This document shows, piece after piece, positions 51,196 to 63,014 of a DNA stretch of 64,000 nucleotides. How positions within the stretch are numbered: the first letter of the stretch is position 1; each line of letters opens with the position of its first letter. The notes under the pieces are model-generated. The model was given only the letters and a program-made list of their open reading frames with translations. It was not told the DNA's origin and made no database searches. The translations under genes and the position numbers were made by a program. Origin of the DNA: Burkholderia sp. Bp9142 (GTDB lineage: Bacteria > Pseudomonadota > Gammaproteobacteria > Burkholderiales > Burkholderiaceae); the NCBI RefSeq assembly GCF_003853415.1, contig NZ_QTPP01000035.1:1-64000 (forward strand), written 5' to 3'.

Positions 51196-52479
51196 TTAGC
51201 GCAGGTTATAGAAAGCCGATTTGCCCGGGTAGCTCGCGATATCGCCGAGATCTTCCTCGATGCGCAGCAGCTGGTTGTACTTCGAGATGCGGTCGCTGCG
51301 CGACAGCGAACCCGTCTTGATCTGACCGGCGTTCAGGCCGACCGCGATGTCCGCGATCGTCGAATCTTCCGTTTCGCCCGAGCGATGCGAGATCACGGCC
51401 GTGTAGCCCGCGCGCTTCGCCATTTCGATTGCCGCGAACGTTTCGGTCAGCGTACCGATCTGGTTGATCTTGATGAGGATCGAGTTCGCGATGCCCTTCT
51501 CGATGCCTTCCTTCAGGATGCGCGTGTTCGTGACGAACAGGTCGTCGCCGACGAGCTGCACCTTCTTGCCGAGGCGCTCGGTCAGCAGCTTCCAGCCTTC
51601 CCAGTCGCCTTCGTGCATGCCGTCCTCGATCGACACGATCGGGAATTTGTCGGCGAGCGTCGCGAGGTAGTCGGTGAATTCGGCCGACGACAGTTGCAGA
51701 CCTTCGCCCGCGAGCTGGTACTTGCCGTCGTGGTAGAACTCGGATGCCGCGCAGTCGAGCGCGAGCAGCACGTCTTCGCCCGCACGGTACCCGGCCTTCT
51801 CGATCGCCTGCAGGATCGTCGACAGGCACTCGTCGTTGCTGCCGAAGTTCGGTGCGAAACCGCCTTCGTCGCCGACTGCCGTGCTCATGCCGCGGTCGCT
51901 CAGGATCTTCTTCAGCGCGTGGAACACTTCCGCGCCGCAACGCAGAGCTTCACGGAACGTCGGCTGGCTGACCGGGACGATCATGAATTCCTGGATGTCG
52001 AGGCTGTTGTTCGCGTGCGCGCCGCCGTTGACGATGTTCATCATCGGGACCGGCAGCTGCATCGCGCCCGAGCCGCCGAAGTAGCGGTACAACGGCAGAC
52101 CGGCTTCTTCAGCGGCTGCCTTCGCGACGGCCATCGACACGGCCAGCATCGCGTTCGCGCCGAGGCGCGACTTGTTGTCGGTGCCGTCCAGCTCGAGCAG
52201 CGTCTTGTCGAGGAACGCCTGTTCCGACGCGTCGAGGCCCATGATGGCTTCGGAGATTTCGGTGTTGATGTGCTCGACGGCCTTCAGCACGCCCTTGCCG
52301 TTGTAGCGGCCGGTTTCGCCGTCGCGCAGTTCGATCGCTTCACGCGAGCCGGTGGACGCGCCCGACGGCACCGCCGCGCGGCCCATCGTGCCCGATTCGA
52401 GCAGCACGTCGCATTCGACGGTGGGGTTGCCGCGCGAATCCAGAATCTCGCGGCCGATGATATCTACGATTGCACTCAT
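51196..52479 (-). CDS. eno: Enolase
   Basis: A 427-residue glycolytic enolase converting 2-phosphoglycerate to phosphoenolpyruvate. Recognisable are the N-terminal IIGREILDSRGNPTVECDV, the catalytic loop and SHRSGETEDSTIADIAVG. The length matches the family. It lies in the conserved pyrG-kdsA-eno-ftsB order, 106 bp after kdsA. Confidence 0.97.
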   Translation of the reverse strand: MSAIVDIIGREILDSRGNPTVECDVLLESGTMGRAAVPSGASTGSREAIELRDGETGRYNGKGVLKAVEHINTEISEAIMGLDASEQAFLDKTLLELDGTDNKSRLGANAMLAVSMAVAKAAAEEAGLPLYRYFGGSGAMQLPVPMMNIVNGGAHANNSLDIQEFMIVPVSQPTFREALRCGAEVFHALKKILSDRGMSTAVGDEGGFAPNFGSNDECLSTILQAIEKAGYRAGEDVLLALDCAASEFYHDGKYQLAGEGLQLSSAEFTDYLATLADKFPIVSIEDGMHEGDWEGWKLLTERLGKKVQLVGDDLFVTNTRILKEGIEKGIANSILIKINQIGTLTETFAAIEMAKRAGYTAVISHRSGETEDSTIADIAVGLNAGQIKTGSLSRSDRISKYNQLLRIEEDLGDIASYPGKSAFYNLR

Positions 52480-52585
52480 GGGTTTCCTCTGAGAATGACG
52501 ATGGATTCTTCAAACTGCGACGGCACGCGTGCCGACACTGCTTTCGCTACAGACGCGCGAAGCCGCCGCAAGGTTCATTCGATCT

Positions 52586-53436
52586 TTAGTTGAAATCGTT
52601 TTCCAGGAACGGATTGCGCTTCACCGCCTGATCGAGCGTGACGAGGGTCTCCAGCAGCGCGCTCATCCGGTTCAGCGGCACCGCGTTCGGGCCGTCCGAC
52701 TTCGCTTCGGCCGGATTCGGGTGCGTTTCCATGAACAGGCCCGCGACGCCCGTCGCGACCGCGGCACGTGCGAGCACCGGCACGAATTCGCGCTGGCCGC
52801 CCGAGCTCGTGCCCTGCCCGCCCGGCAGCTGCACCGAGTGGGTCGCGTCGAACACGACCGGCGCGCTCGTCTCGCGCATGATCGCGAGCGAACGCATGTC
52901 GGACACGAGGTTGTTGTAGCCGAACGAGACACCGCGCTCGCACGCCATGAAGCGGTCTTCCGACAGACCGGCTTCACGCGCCGCGTCGCGCGCCTTGTCG
53001 ATCACGTTCTTCATGTCGTGCGGCGCGAGGAACTGGCCCTTCTTGATGTTGACGGGCTTGCCCGAGCGTGCGCACGCCTGGATGAAGTCGGTCTGGCGGC
53101 ACAGGAACGCGGGCGTCTGCAGCACGTCGACGACCGACGCGACCTGCTCGATCTCTTCGATCGAATGCACGTCGGTCAGCACCGGCAGGCCGAGCTGGCG
53201 CTTCACCTCGCCGAGGATCCGCAGGCCCTCGTCCATTCCGAGGCCGCGAAACGACTTGCCCGAGCTGCGATTCGCCTTGTCGTAGGACGACTTGTAGATG
53301 AACGGCACGTTCAGCTTCTCGCAGATCTCCTTCAGGCGGCCTGCCGTGTCGATCGTCATTTGCTCCGATTCGACGACGCAGGTACCCGCGATCAGGAAGA
53401 AAGGCTGGTCGAGACCGACCTCGAAATCGCACAGCT

Positions 53437-53440
<4 letters not shown>
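52586..53440 (-). CDS. kdsA: 3-deoxy-8-phosphooctulonate synthase
   Basis: A 284-residue KDO-8-phosphate synthase that condenses PEP with arabinose-5-phosphate for lipopolysaccharide. The N-terminal MKLCDFEVGLDQPFFLIAGTC and the DATHSVQ region are conserved. The ATG overlaps the pyrG stop (ATGA), which fixes the start and implies translational coupling. Confidence 0.96.
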
Positions 53441-55095
<1,655 letters not shown>

Positions 55096-55277
55096 CGCTG
55101 GATGCTCGCGGGAAAAACGGATTATACCGTAAAGCCCGCCCTTCTCTCAGCAATCGACGCGATGATCCCGCCCTTTCGCGCTGCGCCGCGCCAGCCGTGC
55201 GCGCCCGGGGCAAACCGGCGGGCCGGTCGGTGCAACCGCGCATGCGGGACGCGGTGCGCCGGACGATGCATCAGGCG

Positions 55278-56123
55278 TCAGGCGCGCCTCGCGAGCGCCA
55301 CGCCGTCATGCGGCACGCCGCCATCCGCCGCCTTCAGCGAATTCAGCATCCGCTGCAATGCGCGGGCCGTCTCGATCGGCCGCTCCATCGGGAACAGGTG
55401 GCTGCCCTCGAGCCACTCGATGCGCCCGCGCGCCGCGCGGCGCGTCGCATCGAGTCCGACCTGCCGCACTTCGCGCGAGCGCGTGCCGGCAAGAAAACCG
55501 AGCGGCACCGGCGCGCCGTGCGCGAGCCGCGGGCCGAGCGTGTGCGGCAACGTCCGGTAGATCAGGTATTCGACCTGCCGGTCGAAGGCGAGCGCGCGTT
55601 CGCCGTCGGCGCCCGCCTGCGGAATGCCGTAGTCGATGTAGTCGGACAGCATCCGCTCGTCCCAGCGGGCGAACGCGGGTTTCTCGTGAAAGTGCCGCCA
55701 GGCTTCGTCGCGGCTCACCCAGCGCGTGCGCCGGTTGCGCGTCGCGGCCGCCGGCGACAGCCGTTCGTCGAGTCCGGCCCACTGGCTTGCGCGCAATGCG
55801 CCGGCGCGCCATCCGGCGATGATCGGCGAATCGATCATCACCACGCCGCGCACCCATTGCGGTTTTTTCAGCGCGGCCATCAGCGACAGGTAGCCGCCGA
55901 GCGAATGGCCGACGAGCCAGACCGGGCGCTCGTAGCGGCCGCCGATGTCGTCGAGCAGTTGCTCGACGAGATGCGGCCAGTCGCGCGTCACCGGGTAGCG
56001 GCGATCGTGACCGATGCGCTCGATGTAGCGCAGCTCGTAGTCGTCTGCCAGCTCGGCGAAGATCGTCCGGTACGTCGATGCCGGAAAACCGTTCGCATGC
56101 GAGAAGTGGAGGATGTCCTTCAA
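55278..56123 (-). CDS. Alpha/beta hydrolase
   Basis: A 281-residue hydrolase with nucleophile elbow GHSLGG (Ser74) and HANGFPA near the N-terminus as oxyanion region. It lacks a signal peptide. The substrate is unknown. It lies 182 bp upstream of pyrG on the same strand; the hairpin repeat array (56141-56322) lies directly before its start. Confidence 0.85.
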   Translation of the reverse strand: MKDILHFSHANGFPASTYRTIFAELADDYELRYIERIGHDRRYPVTRDWPHLVEQLLDDIGGRYERPVWLVGHSLGGYLSLMAALKKPQWVRGVVMIDSPIIAGWRAGALRASQWAGLDERLSPAAATRNRRTRWVSRDEAWRHFHEKPAFARWDERMLSDYIDYGIPQAGADGERALAFDRQVEYLIYRTLPHTLGPRLAHGAPVPLGFLAGTRSREVRQVGLDATRRAARGRIEWLEGSHLFPMERPIETARALQRMLNSLKAADGGVPHDGVALARRA

Positions 56124-56140
56124 ACGCCGATGTCTCCTTT

Positions 56141-56322
56141 GTCGACGGGAGTTAGTGCTTTAGCACTTACTCCCGTCCCATGCTTCGCGGTCGACCGGAG
56201 TTGGCGCTTTAGCGCTTACTCCGGTCCCATGCTTCGCGGTCGACCGGAGTTAGTGCTTTAGCACTTACCCCCGTCCCATGCTTCGCGGTCGACGGAAGTT
56301 GGCACTTCAGCGCCTACCCCGG
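56141..56322. repeat. Four-copy 49-bp tandem hairpin repeat
   Basis: Copies begin with GTCGAC at 56141, 56190, 56239 and 56288, spaced exactly 49 bp. Each has a 30-bp hairpin: a 7-bp outer stem, a T-T mismatch, a 5-bp inner stem and a TTTA or TTCA loop. An invariant 19-bp spacer (TCCCATGCTTCGCGGTCGA) joins them. Copies 1 and 2 fold fully and differ by paired changes: outer stems CGGGAGT/ACTCCCG versus CCGGAGT/ACTCCGG, inner stems AGTGC/GCACT versus GGCGC/GCGCT. Copies 3 and 4 carry mismatches. The array sits between the comEC stop and the start of the downstream hydrolase. No identity to a named family is claimed. Confidence 0.9.
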
Positions 56323-56352
56323 TTCTTTTCTTGGCGCGCGCCCTCACGCCGA

Positions 56353-58842
56353 TCACCGGTCCATCCAGTACCGTCGCTGCGCATCGCGGTAACGCTCGAA
56401 CGCGAAACCGCCGCCCGCCGGCGCGACGTCGAACCGCACGGCCCCGTCGCAATCGGTGCGCGGCAGCGGAATCCCGCGCGCCTCATAGCGCGCAAGGACG
56501 GTCCGGTGCGGATGCCCGAAGCGATTGCGATAGCCTACAGGAAATACCGCGACGCGCGGCCCGACCGAATCGAGGAAAGGCTCGACCGACGACGTGCGGC
56601 TGCCATGGTGCGGAACGACGAGGATCTGCGCGGCCAGTGCATCGCGCGAGCCGGCCACCAACCGCCGCTCGGCGCGCGCTTCGATGTCGCCCGTCAGCAG
56701 TGCCGACGTGCCGCCCGCGTCGATGCGCAGCACGCACGACCGTTCGTTCGACGGCCCCGCGCCCGCGACGCGCGGCGGCCACAGCATCGTGAACGCGACA
56801 CCGTCCCAGGTCCACCGCTGCCCGGCCGTGCAAGGCAGCCGATCCGCCACGCCAGCCGCCTGCGCGTCGCGCCACAGCCGGTGCTGCGGCGCAATGCCTG
56901 CAAGCAGCTGGCGGACCTCGGCGGCCGCATAGACGGCCTCCGCACCGCCCGCGTGATCGGCATCCGCGTGGCTGAGCACGAGCGAATCGACGGTCCGGAT
57001 TCCGCGTGCACGCAACGACGGCGCAACGATCCGCGTACCGGCATGGGTCGACTCCGCCCCCGGCCCCGCATCGAACAGCAAGGTCCGGCGCGCGGTCTCG
57101 ACCAGTACCGCCGCGCCCTGCCCGACGTCGAGCACGGTCAGCCGGAAGCCGCCGGGCGGCGGCGCATCGGGCGCCGGCGCGACCAGCGGCAGCCACGTCA
57201 TCGGCGCTGCCCAGCGCAGCGGCCAGCCGCGCGGCATCAATGCCCACACGACACCCACGCACGCAAGCGCCAGCACCGGCCAGTCCGGCATGCGCAGCCA
57301 GAACACGCCGGCAGGCCAGTCGGCGAGGTGCCCGAGCAGCACCATCATCGGTTCGAGCGCCGCATGCGCGAGCCGGAATGCACACGCGTCCAACGGCGCA
57401 GGCAACCCGATACCGGCGAGCACGATCGGCGTCACGACCGAACTGACCCACGGAATCGCAAACGCATTGCCGAACGGGCCCGATACCGATATCTGCGCGA
57501 ACCACGCGGCCGTCAGCGGCGCGAGGCCGATCGTCACCGCATACTGCACGCGCGTCGCCTCCGCGATACGGCGCCCGGCACGCGTACACCATGCGCGCAG
57601 CCGGCGCCGGCGGTCGACCGCAGCGGCGCCATCCGGCGCACTGTCGTCGCCGTCGAACGCGCGCACCGCGCGCCAGCCCGCCACCGCCATCAGGATCACG
57701 GCGACCGCCCCGAACGACAGCCAGAACCCGGCCGACAGCACCGCCCACGGATCGGCAAGCAGCACGCCGCCGAGCGCCGCGCACAACACCGCGGACGTCG
57801 GCACGCTGCGTCCGGCCAGATAGGCAGCCGCGCCGGCCGCGATCATCCACCACGCGCGCTGCGCCGGCACGTTGAAGCCGGCAAGCGCCGCATACCCGGC
57901 GGCGGCCGTCAGCGCCGCCAGCGAAGCCACGTAGGGCGCCGGCATCACGAGCGCCGCGGCCCGGCCACGCCAGCGCAGACGCCGCCAGACCATCGACACG
58001 ATCGCGGCTGCAATCGCGCCGACGAGCCCGACGTGCAGGCCCGAGATCGCGACCAGATGACTCGTGCCCGTATTGCGCAGCACGCGCCAGTCGTCGTCGC
58101 CGATGCCGGATTGATCGCCGACCGCGAGCGCGGTCACGATGCCGCGATGGCGCGCGCCGCCGCCGAGCGCGTCGCCGATACGCGTGCGCAGCGCGTCGCG
58201 CAGCCGATCGATCGACGCGCGCCATCCCGATGCGCACGCGTCAAGCAATTCCGCCCGCTCGGGCGCGACGACATAGCCGATTGCACGAATGCCCGCGGCG
58301 AGCCACGCCGCCTCGCTGTCGCGCACGCCGGGATTCGCCTCGGCATGCGGGCGCTTCAGGCGCACCACGAGACGCCAGCGCTGCGCGGCGCGCAAATCGG
58401 GAATCGTGTCGCGTGCGTCGGCCGCGCCGTACGTGCGCCATGACAACCGGATCACCGGCGGGAAACGGGCGAGCCCTGCGTCGTTCGATTCGACGGCAAA
58501 CAACAGTCGCGCGCCAGTGTCGTCGATCACCGGCAACCCGCGGATCACGCCCGTGACGACGATGTCGCGCCCTTCCCGCTCGACGGGCAGGCTGTCACGC
58601 AGCCGCCATTCGGCGCGCGCGGCCGCATAGCCGAATCCGATCGCACAGGCGGCGCTTGCGCACAGCATCCACCGGAGCGCGACGATCGCACGGGTTCGAC
58701 GGCGCCGCGCGGACCATCCGAGCAGCGCGCCGCAACCGGCCAGCACGGCCGCCCCGCCAGTCCAGCCGCCCGCGCCCGGCAACGCCGCCTGCCGCTGCAG
58801 CACGACGACGCCGAGCGCGAACGCGATCCACCACACGCGCAT
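56353..58842 (-). CDS. comEC: DNA internalisation-related competence protein ComEC/Rec2
   Basis: An 829-residue polytopic inner-membrane protein that forms the channel for single-stranded DNA uptake in natural transformation. Domains in order are an N-terminal OB-like/DUF4131 region, the ComEC competence membrane domain with about ten helices (about 230-560) and a C-terminal MBL-fold nuclease-like domain with LSHADADHAGG. The start MRVWWIAFALG is chosen over an upstream Met because it begins at the first helix. It is 57 bp after tatD and is followed by the 49-bp repeats. Confidence 0.93.
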   Translation of the reverse strand: MRVWWIAFALGVVVLQRQAALPGAGGWTGGAAVLAGCGALLGWSARRRRTRAIVALRWMLCASAACAIGFGYAAARAEWRLRDSLPVEREGRDIVVTGVIRGLPVIDDTGARLLFAVESNDAGLARFPPVIRLSWRTYGAADARDTIPDLRAAQRWRLVVRLKRPHAEANPGVRDSEAAWLAAGIRAIGYVVAPERAELLDACASGWRASIDRLRDALRTRIGDALGGGARHRGIVTALAVGDQSGIGDDDWRVLRNTGTSHLVAISGLHVGLVGAIAAAIVSMVWRRLRWRGRAAALVMPAPYVASLAALTAAAGYAALAGFNVPAQRAWWMIAAGAAAYLAGRSVPTSAVLCAALGGVLLADPWAVLSAGFWLSFGAVAVILMAVAGWRAVRAFDGDDSAPDGAAAVDRRRRLRAWCTRAGRRIAEATRVQYAVTIGLAPLTAAWFAQISVSGPFGNAFAIPWVSSVVTPIVLAGIGLPAPLDACAFRLAHAALEPMMVLLGHLADWPAGVFWLRMPDWPVLALACVGVVWALMPRGWPLRWAAPMTWLPLVAPAPDAPPPGGFRLTVLDVGQGAAVLVETARRTLLFDAGPGAESTHAGTRIVAPSLRARGIRTVDSLVLSHADADHAGGAEAVYAAAEVRQLLAGIAPQHRLWRDAQAAGVADRLPCTAGQRWTWDGVAFTMLWPPRVAGAGPSNERSCVLRIDAGGTSALLTGDIEARAERRLVAGSRDALAAQILVVPHHGSRTSSVEPFLDSVGPRVAVFPVGYRNRFGHPHRTVLARYEARGIPLPRTDCDGAVRFDVAPAGGGFAFERYRDAQRRYWMDR

Positions 58843-58899
58843 CGCGCCTCCTCGTCGACCTGACGCCGCCGTTGTCGAGACGGCGCCTTCCGGCAACGA

Positions 58900-59688
58900 T
58901 TATGCGGACGAAAGTGCGAGGCGCGGCAGCGCGGCGAGCGCGTTAGCCGTTGTGGATAGGGACAGCGCGTGTGCGTCGATCCCGCGCAGCTCGGCGAGCA
59001 CGTCGCCGATGCGCGGCACCTGGTCGGGCGTGTTGCGGGATTTGTACGCCCACTCGGGCGCGATGTCGGGCGCGTCCGTCTCGACGACAATCGCATCGAG
59101 CGGCAACTGCGCGGCGAGCCGGCGGATCTGCAACGCGCGTCCGAACGTCGCGTTGCCGCCGAAACCGAGATGCAGCCCCTGCGCGAGATAGGCGTCGGCC
59201 TGCTGGAAACTGCCGTTGAACGCATGCGCGATGCCGCGCCGCACGCCGAAGCGGCGCAGCCCGGCCAGCACGCGGTCCTGCGACTTGCGCACGTGGCACA
59301 GCACCGGCAGGTCGAATTCGCGCGCGAGCTTGAGCTGCCCCTGATAGAAGAATTGCTGCCGCGCTTCGTCGAGCCCCGGCACGAAGTAGTCGAGACCGAT
59401 CTCGCCGATCGCGACGAAGCGCGGATCGTCGAGGCTCGCCTCGATCTCCATGCGCAGCCGGTCGAGATCCTCGTCGCGCGCGTGCGGCGTATACATCGGG
59501 TGGATGCCGAGCGCATAGACCGCGCCCGGCGTGCGCTGCGCCAGTTCGCGCACCGTCGTGAAGTTGTCGCGCCCGACGCTCGGGATCACGATGCGCGACA
59601 CGCCGGCCGCGCGCGCCGCCTGCGCGACCGCGTCGCGGTCGCCGTCAAATTCGGCGGCATCGAGATGGCAATGCGTATCGATCCACAT
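58900..59688 (-). CDS. tatD: TatD-family metal-dependent hydrolase (DNase)
   Basis: A 262-residue TIM-barrel metallohydrolase of the TatD family. Metal ligands are visible as THCHLDAAEF at residues 5-14, GEIGLDYF and VLCHVRKS. Members act as 3'-5' DNases and in DNA quality control (established knowledge). I start at MWIDTHCHLD. It lies 65 bp after lolD. Confidence 0.92.
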   Translation of the reverse strand: MWIDTHCHLDAAEFDGDRDAVAQAARAAGVSRIVIPSVGRDNFTTVRELAQRTPGAVYALGIHPMYTPHARDEDLDRLRMEIEASLDDPRFVAIGEIGLDYFVPGLDEARQQFFYQGQLKLAREFDLPVLCHVRKSQDRVLAGLRRFGVRRGIAHAFNGSFQQADAYLAQGLHLGFGGNATFGRALQIRRLAAQLPLDAIVVETDAPDIAPEWAYKSRNTPDQVPRIGDVLAELRGIDAHALSLSTTANALAALPRLALSSA

Positions 59689-59753
59689 GGCGGCTTTCCT
59701 GCGCCCTCGCCGCAACGCCGGGACTCACCCCGCGGCACGGTGGAGGCGTTCGT

Positions 59754-60449
<696 letters not shown>

Positions 60450-60504
60450 ACCTGCCGAATCCTGTCTGATGGGTTGTCGTGAATCCGCGAATGCGGTCGC
60501 GCGG

Positions 60505-61758
60505 TCATTCATAGCGCAGCGCCTCCGCCGGCTTCACCTTCGCGCCGCGCCAGCTCGGATAGAGCGTCGCGACGGCCGACAGCGCGAACGCGATCAGGCC
60601 GATCTTGATGACGTCGCCCGCGACGAGCTCGGACGGCAGCTCGCTGATGAAGTACACCGACGGCGGCAGGAACTGCACGCCGAACAGATGCTCGATCATC
60701 GGGATCAGCCACGGAATGCTCCACGCGATCAGGCAGCCGAGCGCGACGCCCGACGCGGTGCCGACGAAGCCGATCGTCACGCCCTGCACGACGAAGATCT
60801 TCATGATCGAGCCCGGCTGCGCGCCGAGCGTGCGCAGGATCGCGATGTCGGCCTGCTTGTTGGTCACCGTCATCACGAGCGACGATACGAGGTTGAACGC
60901 GGCGACCGCGATGATCAGCGTAAGGATGATGAACATCATCCGCTTCTCGATCTGCACGGCCGAGAACCAGGTCTTGTTCTGCTGGGTCCAGTCGCGGATG
61001 TACAGGCTGCCCGACAGCGTATGCGACAGCTCGACCGCGACCTGCGGCGCCTTCTGCATGTCGGTAAGCCGCAGCCGCACGCCGGTCGGCGCGGACATCC
61101 GGAACAGCGCCTCGGCGTCGCGGATGTCGATCATCGCGAGCGTGCTGTCGTATTCGTAGTGGCCCGACTCGAACACGCCGACCACCGTGAACTGCTTGAG
61201 CCGCGGCATCATGCCGGCCGGCGTGATCGTGCCTTCGGGCGCGACGAGCGTGACCTTGTCGCCGACCGTCACGCCGAGGTTGCCGGCGAGCGCGTCGCCG
61301 AGCACGATGCCGAACTGGCCGGGCACGAGCGCGGTCAGCTGGCCCGCCTTCATGTCCTTGCCGATGTCCGACACCTGCGGCTCGAGCGACGGCTCGATGC
61401 CGCGCAGCATCACGCCGCTCACCGCGTCCTGGCGCGTGAGCAGCGCCTGCGCGTCGACGTACGGCGCCGCGCCGGTCACCGACGGGTTGCGGCGCGCTTC
61501 CTGCGCGGTCAATTGCCAGTCGGGCATCGAGCCGGTCGGCGAGAACACCTCGACGTGCGCGAGCACCGACAGCATGCGGTCGCGCACCTCCTTCTGGAAG
61601 CCGTTCATCACGGACAGCACGACGATCAGCGCCGCGACGCCGAGCGCGATCCCGAGCATCGACACGAGCGCGATGAAGGAAATGAAGCCGTTGCCGGTCG
61701 TGCGTTTGCCGGCGCGCGTGTAGCGCCAGCCGATCTGCCATTCGTACGGAAGTTTCAA
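60505..61758 (-). CDS. lolC: Lipoprotein-releasing permease LolC/LolE
   Basis: A 417-residue permease with four helices, one at the N-terminus (about 26-48) and three near the C-terminus, around a large periplasmic domain. The final helices and the AVATLYPSWRGAKVKPAEALRYE motif are conserved. Only one permease gene is here; it may serve as a homodimer (LolF-like) or with a partner elsewhere. It heads the lolC-lolD-tatD-comEC run. Confidence 0.93.
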   Translation of the reverse strand: MKLPYEWQIGWRYTRAGKRTTGNGFISFIALVSMLGIALGVAALIVVLSVMNGFQKEVRDRMLSVLAHVEVFSPTGSMPDWQLTAQEARRNPSVTGAAPYVDAQALLTRQDAVSGVMLRGIEPSLEPQVSDIGKDMKAGQLTALVPGQFGIVLGDALAGNLGVTVGDKVTLVAPEGTITPAGMMPRLKQFTVVGVFESGHYEYDSTLAMIDIRDAEALFRMSAPTGVRLRLTDMQKAPQVAVELSHTLSGSLYIRDWTQQNKTWFSAVQIEKRMMFIILTLIIAVAAFNLVSSLVMTVTNKQADIAILRTLGAQPGSIMKIFVVQGVTIGFVGTASGVALGCLIAWSIPWLIPMIEHLFGVQFLPPSVYFISELPSELVAGDVIKIGLIAFALSAVATLYPSWRGAKVKPAEALRYE

Positions 61759-61863
61759 GCGAATCCTTTCTGCTGGTTACGGCGGGGATGGCGGCCCGCG
61801 CCCGGAGCGCCGTCCGGCGGCGGCCGGCCGCCCGGGCGCGGCCGAAAAAGCGGCCGCCGGACG

Positions 61864-61909
61864 CAATCGGGCCCAATCGAGCCCGATCGGGCCGTTAGCC
61901 GGCCCGATC
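61864..61909. repeat. Decamer direct repeats with a hairpin
   Basis: Three adjacent decamers, CAATCGGGCC, CAATCGAGCC and CGATCGGGCC (61864-61893), are followed by an inverted copy. GATCGGGCC (61885-61893) and GGCCCGATC (61901-61909) form a perfect 9-bp stem with a 7-nt loop. It lies between the divergent lolC and RpfE-like genes. No T run follows. Confidence 0.6.
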
Positions 61910-61942
61910 ACGCGCGCAGTTTGCCATACAATGCGCACCATC

Positions 61943-63004
61943 ATGCACGACCGACGCCTCCATTTTCTCGTTCCGTTCGCGCTGCCGCCGGCGGCCGATG
62001 CGGCCTCGTCCCTGCACACGCTGGACAGCCCCGCGCTCGAAAAGTTGCTCGCCCGCGCAAGCCTCGTCGAGCGCGTGGCCGGCGAGGACTTCCAGCGCAC
62101 GCTGCCGCACGAGCGCTGGCTGGCCCGCCAGTTCGGCGCGACCCAGGGCAACGCCGCCGACGAGGCGCCGCTCGCGCCCTACATGCTGCTGGCGGACGGC
62201 GGCGACCCCGGCACGCAGGCCTGGGCGTGCGTCGAGCCTGTCCACGTCGAAATCGCGCACGATCACCTCGTGCTCGTCGATCCGGCGAGCCTCGCGCTCG
62301 AGGACGGCGACGCGGCCGCCTTGCTGGCGGTCGCGCGCCCGCTGATCGAGGAGCTCGGCGTGCGGCTGGAAGCGCCGCAGCCGGCTCGCTGGTACCTGTC
62401 GAGCGAGCAGCTCGCCCGCCTCGCCGGCGCCGCGCCGCTGCGCGCGAGCGGCCGCAACATCGAGATCTGGCTGCCGCACGAGGCGCACACCGGCGAACGT
62501 TCGCGGATGTGGATGAAGCTGCAGAACGAAGTGCAGATGGCGTGGTTCCAGCATCCGGTCAACGAAGCGCGCGAAGCGCGCGGGCTGCCCGCCGTCAATT
62601 CGATCTGGTTCCATGCGCAAGGCACGCTGAAGCCGGTCGGCAAGCCGTTCGCGCGCGTGCTGTCCACGTCGCCCGCGGCGCTCGGCCTCGCGCGCGCCGC
62701 GCAGGCCGAGGCCGGCGCCGTGCCGGCCGCATTCGATGCGCTGCCCGCCGCCGGCGCGACGCTCGTCGAGCTGCCGACGCTGTCCGCCCCGTTCATCGAA
62801 CAGGACTGGGCTCGCTGGCACGACGCGCTCGCCGCGCTCGAGCGCGACTGGTTCGCGCCGTCCCTCGCCGCGCTGCGCAACGGCAAGCTGGCGAGCGTCG
62901 ACTTCACGCTGTGCGGCGACACCAGCTCCGTGACGCTGCATGCGACGCGCGGCGACCTGCGCAAGTTCTGGCGCCGCCGCGCGCTGGCCTCCCTGTTCGA
63001 ATAA
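61943..63004 (+). CDS. RpfE-type/phosphoglycerate-mutase-like protein
   Basis: A 353-residue protein of a family usually annotated as RpfE-type regulator or cofactor-independent phosphoglycerate mutase-like protein. I cannot confirm an active site: the Ser/metal motifs of real phosphoglycerate mutases are not obvious. It starts MHDRRLHFLVPF; an ATG at 61931 would add four residues but overlaps a TACAAT element. Proteins of this family are often next to recJ, as here (10 bp away). Function unknown. Confidence 0.7.
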   Translation: MHDRRLHFLVPFALPPAADAASSLHTLDSPALEKLLARASLVERVAGEDFQRTLPHERWLARQFGATQGNAADEAPLAPYMLLADGGDPGTQAWACVEPVHVEIAHDHLVLVDPASLALEDGDAAALLAVARPLIEELGVRLEAPQPARWYLSSEQLARLAGAAPLRASGRNIEIWLPHEAHTGERSRMWMKLQNEVQMAWFQHPVNEAREARGLPAVNSIWFHAQGTLKPVGKPFARVLSTSPAALGLARAAQAEAGAVPAAFDALPAAGATLVELPTLSAPFIEQDWARWHDALAALERDWFAPSLAALRNGKLASVDFTLCGDTSSVTLHATRGDLRKFWRRRALASLFE

Positions 63005-63014
63005 CCCAACCCGA

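Noticed and set aside
56178..56310. Ten-codon mini-ORFs (MLRGRPELVL or MLRGRPELAL) in the 49-bp repeats
   Set aside because: They appear in copies 2 and 3 but have no ribosome-binding site, and the 49-bp period changes frame between copies. The paired stem changes are better explained by folding.
56141..56322. A CRISPR array
   Set aside because: The spacer between the hairpins is identical rather than variable, and no cas genes are near.
56278..58443. A 721-codon plus-strand frame opposite comEC
   Set aside because: Shadow of comEC; arginine-rich, no ribosome-binding site.
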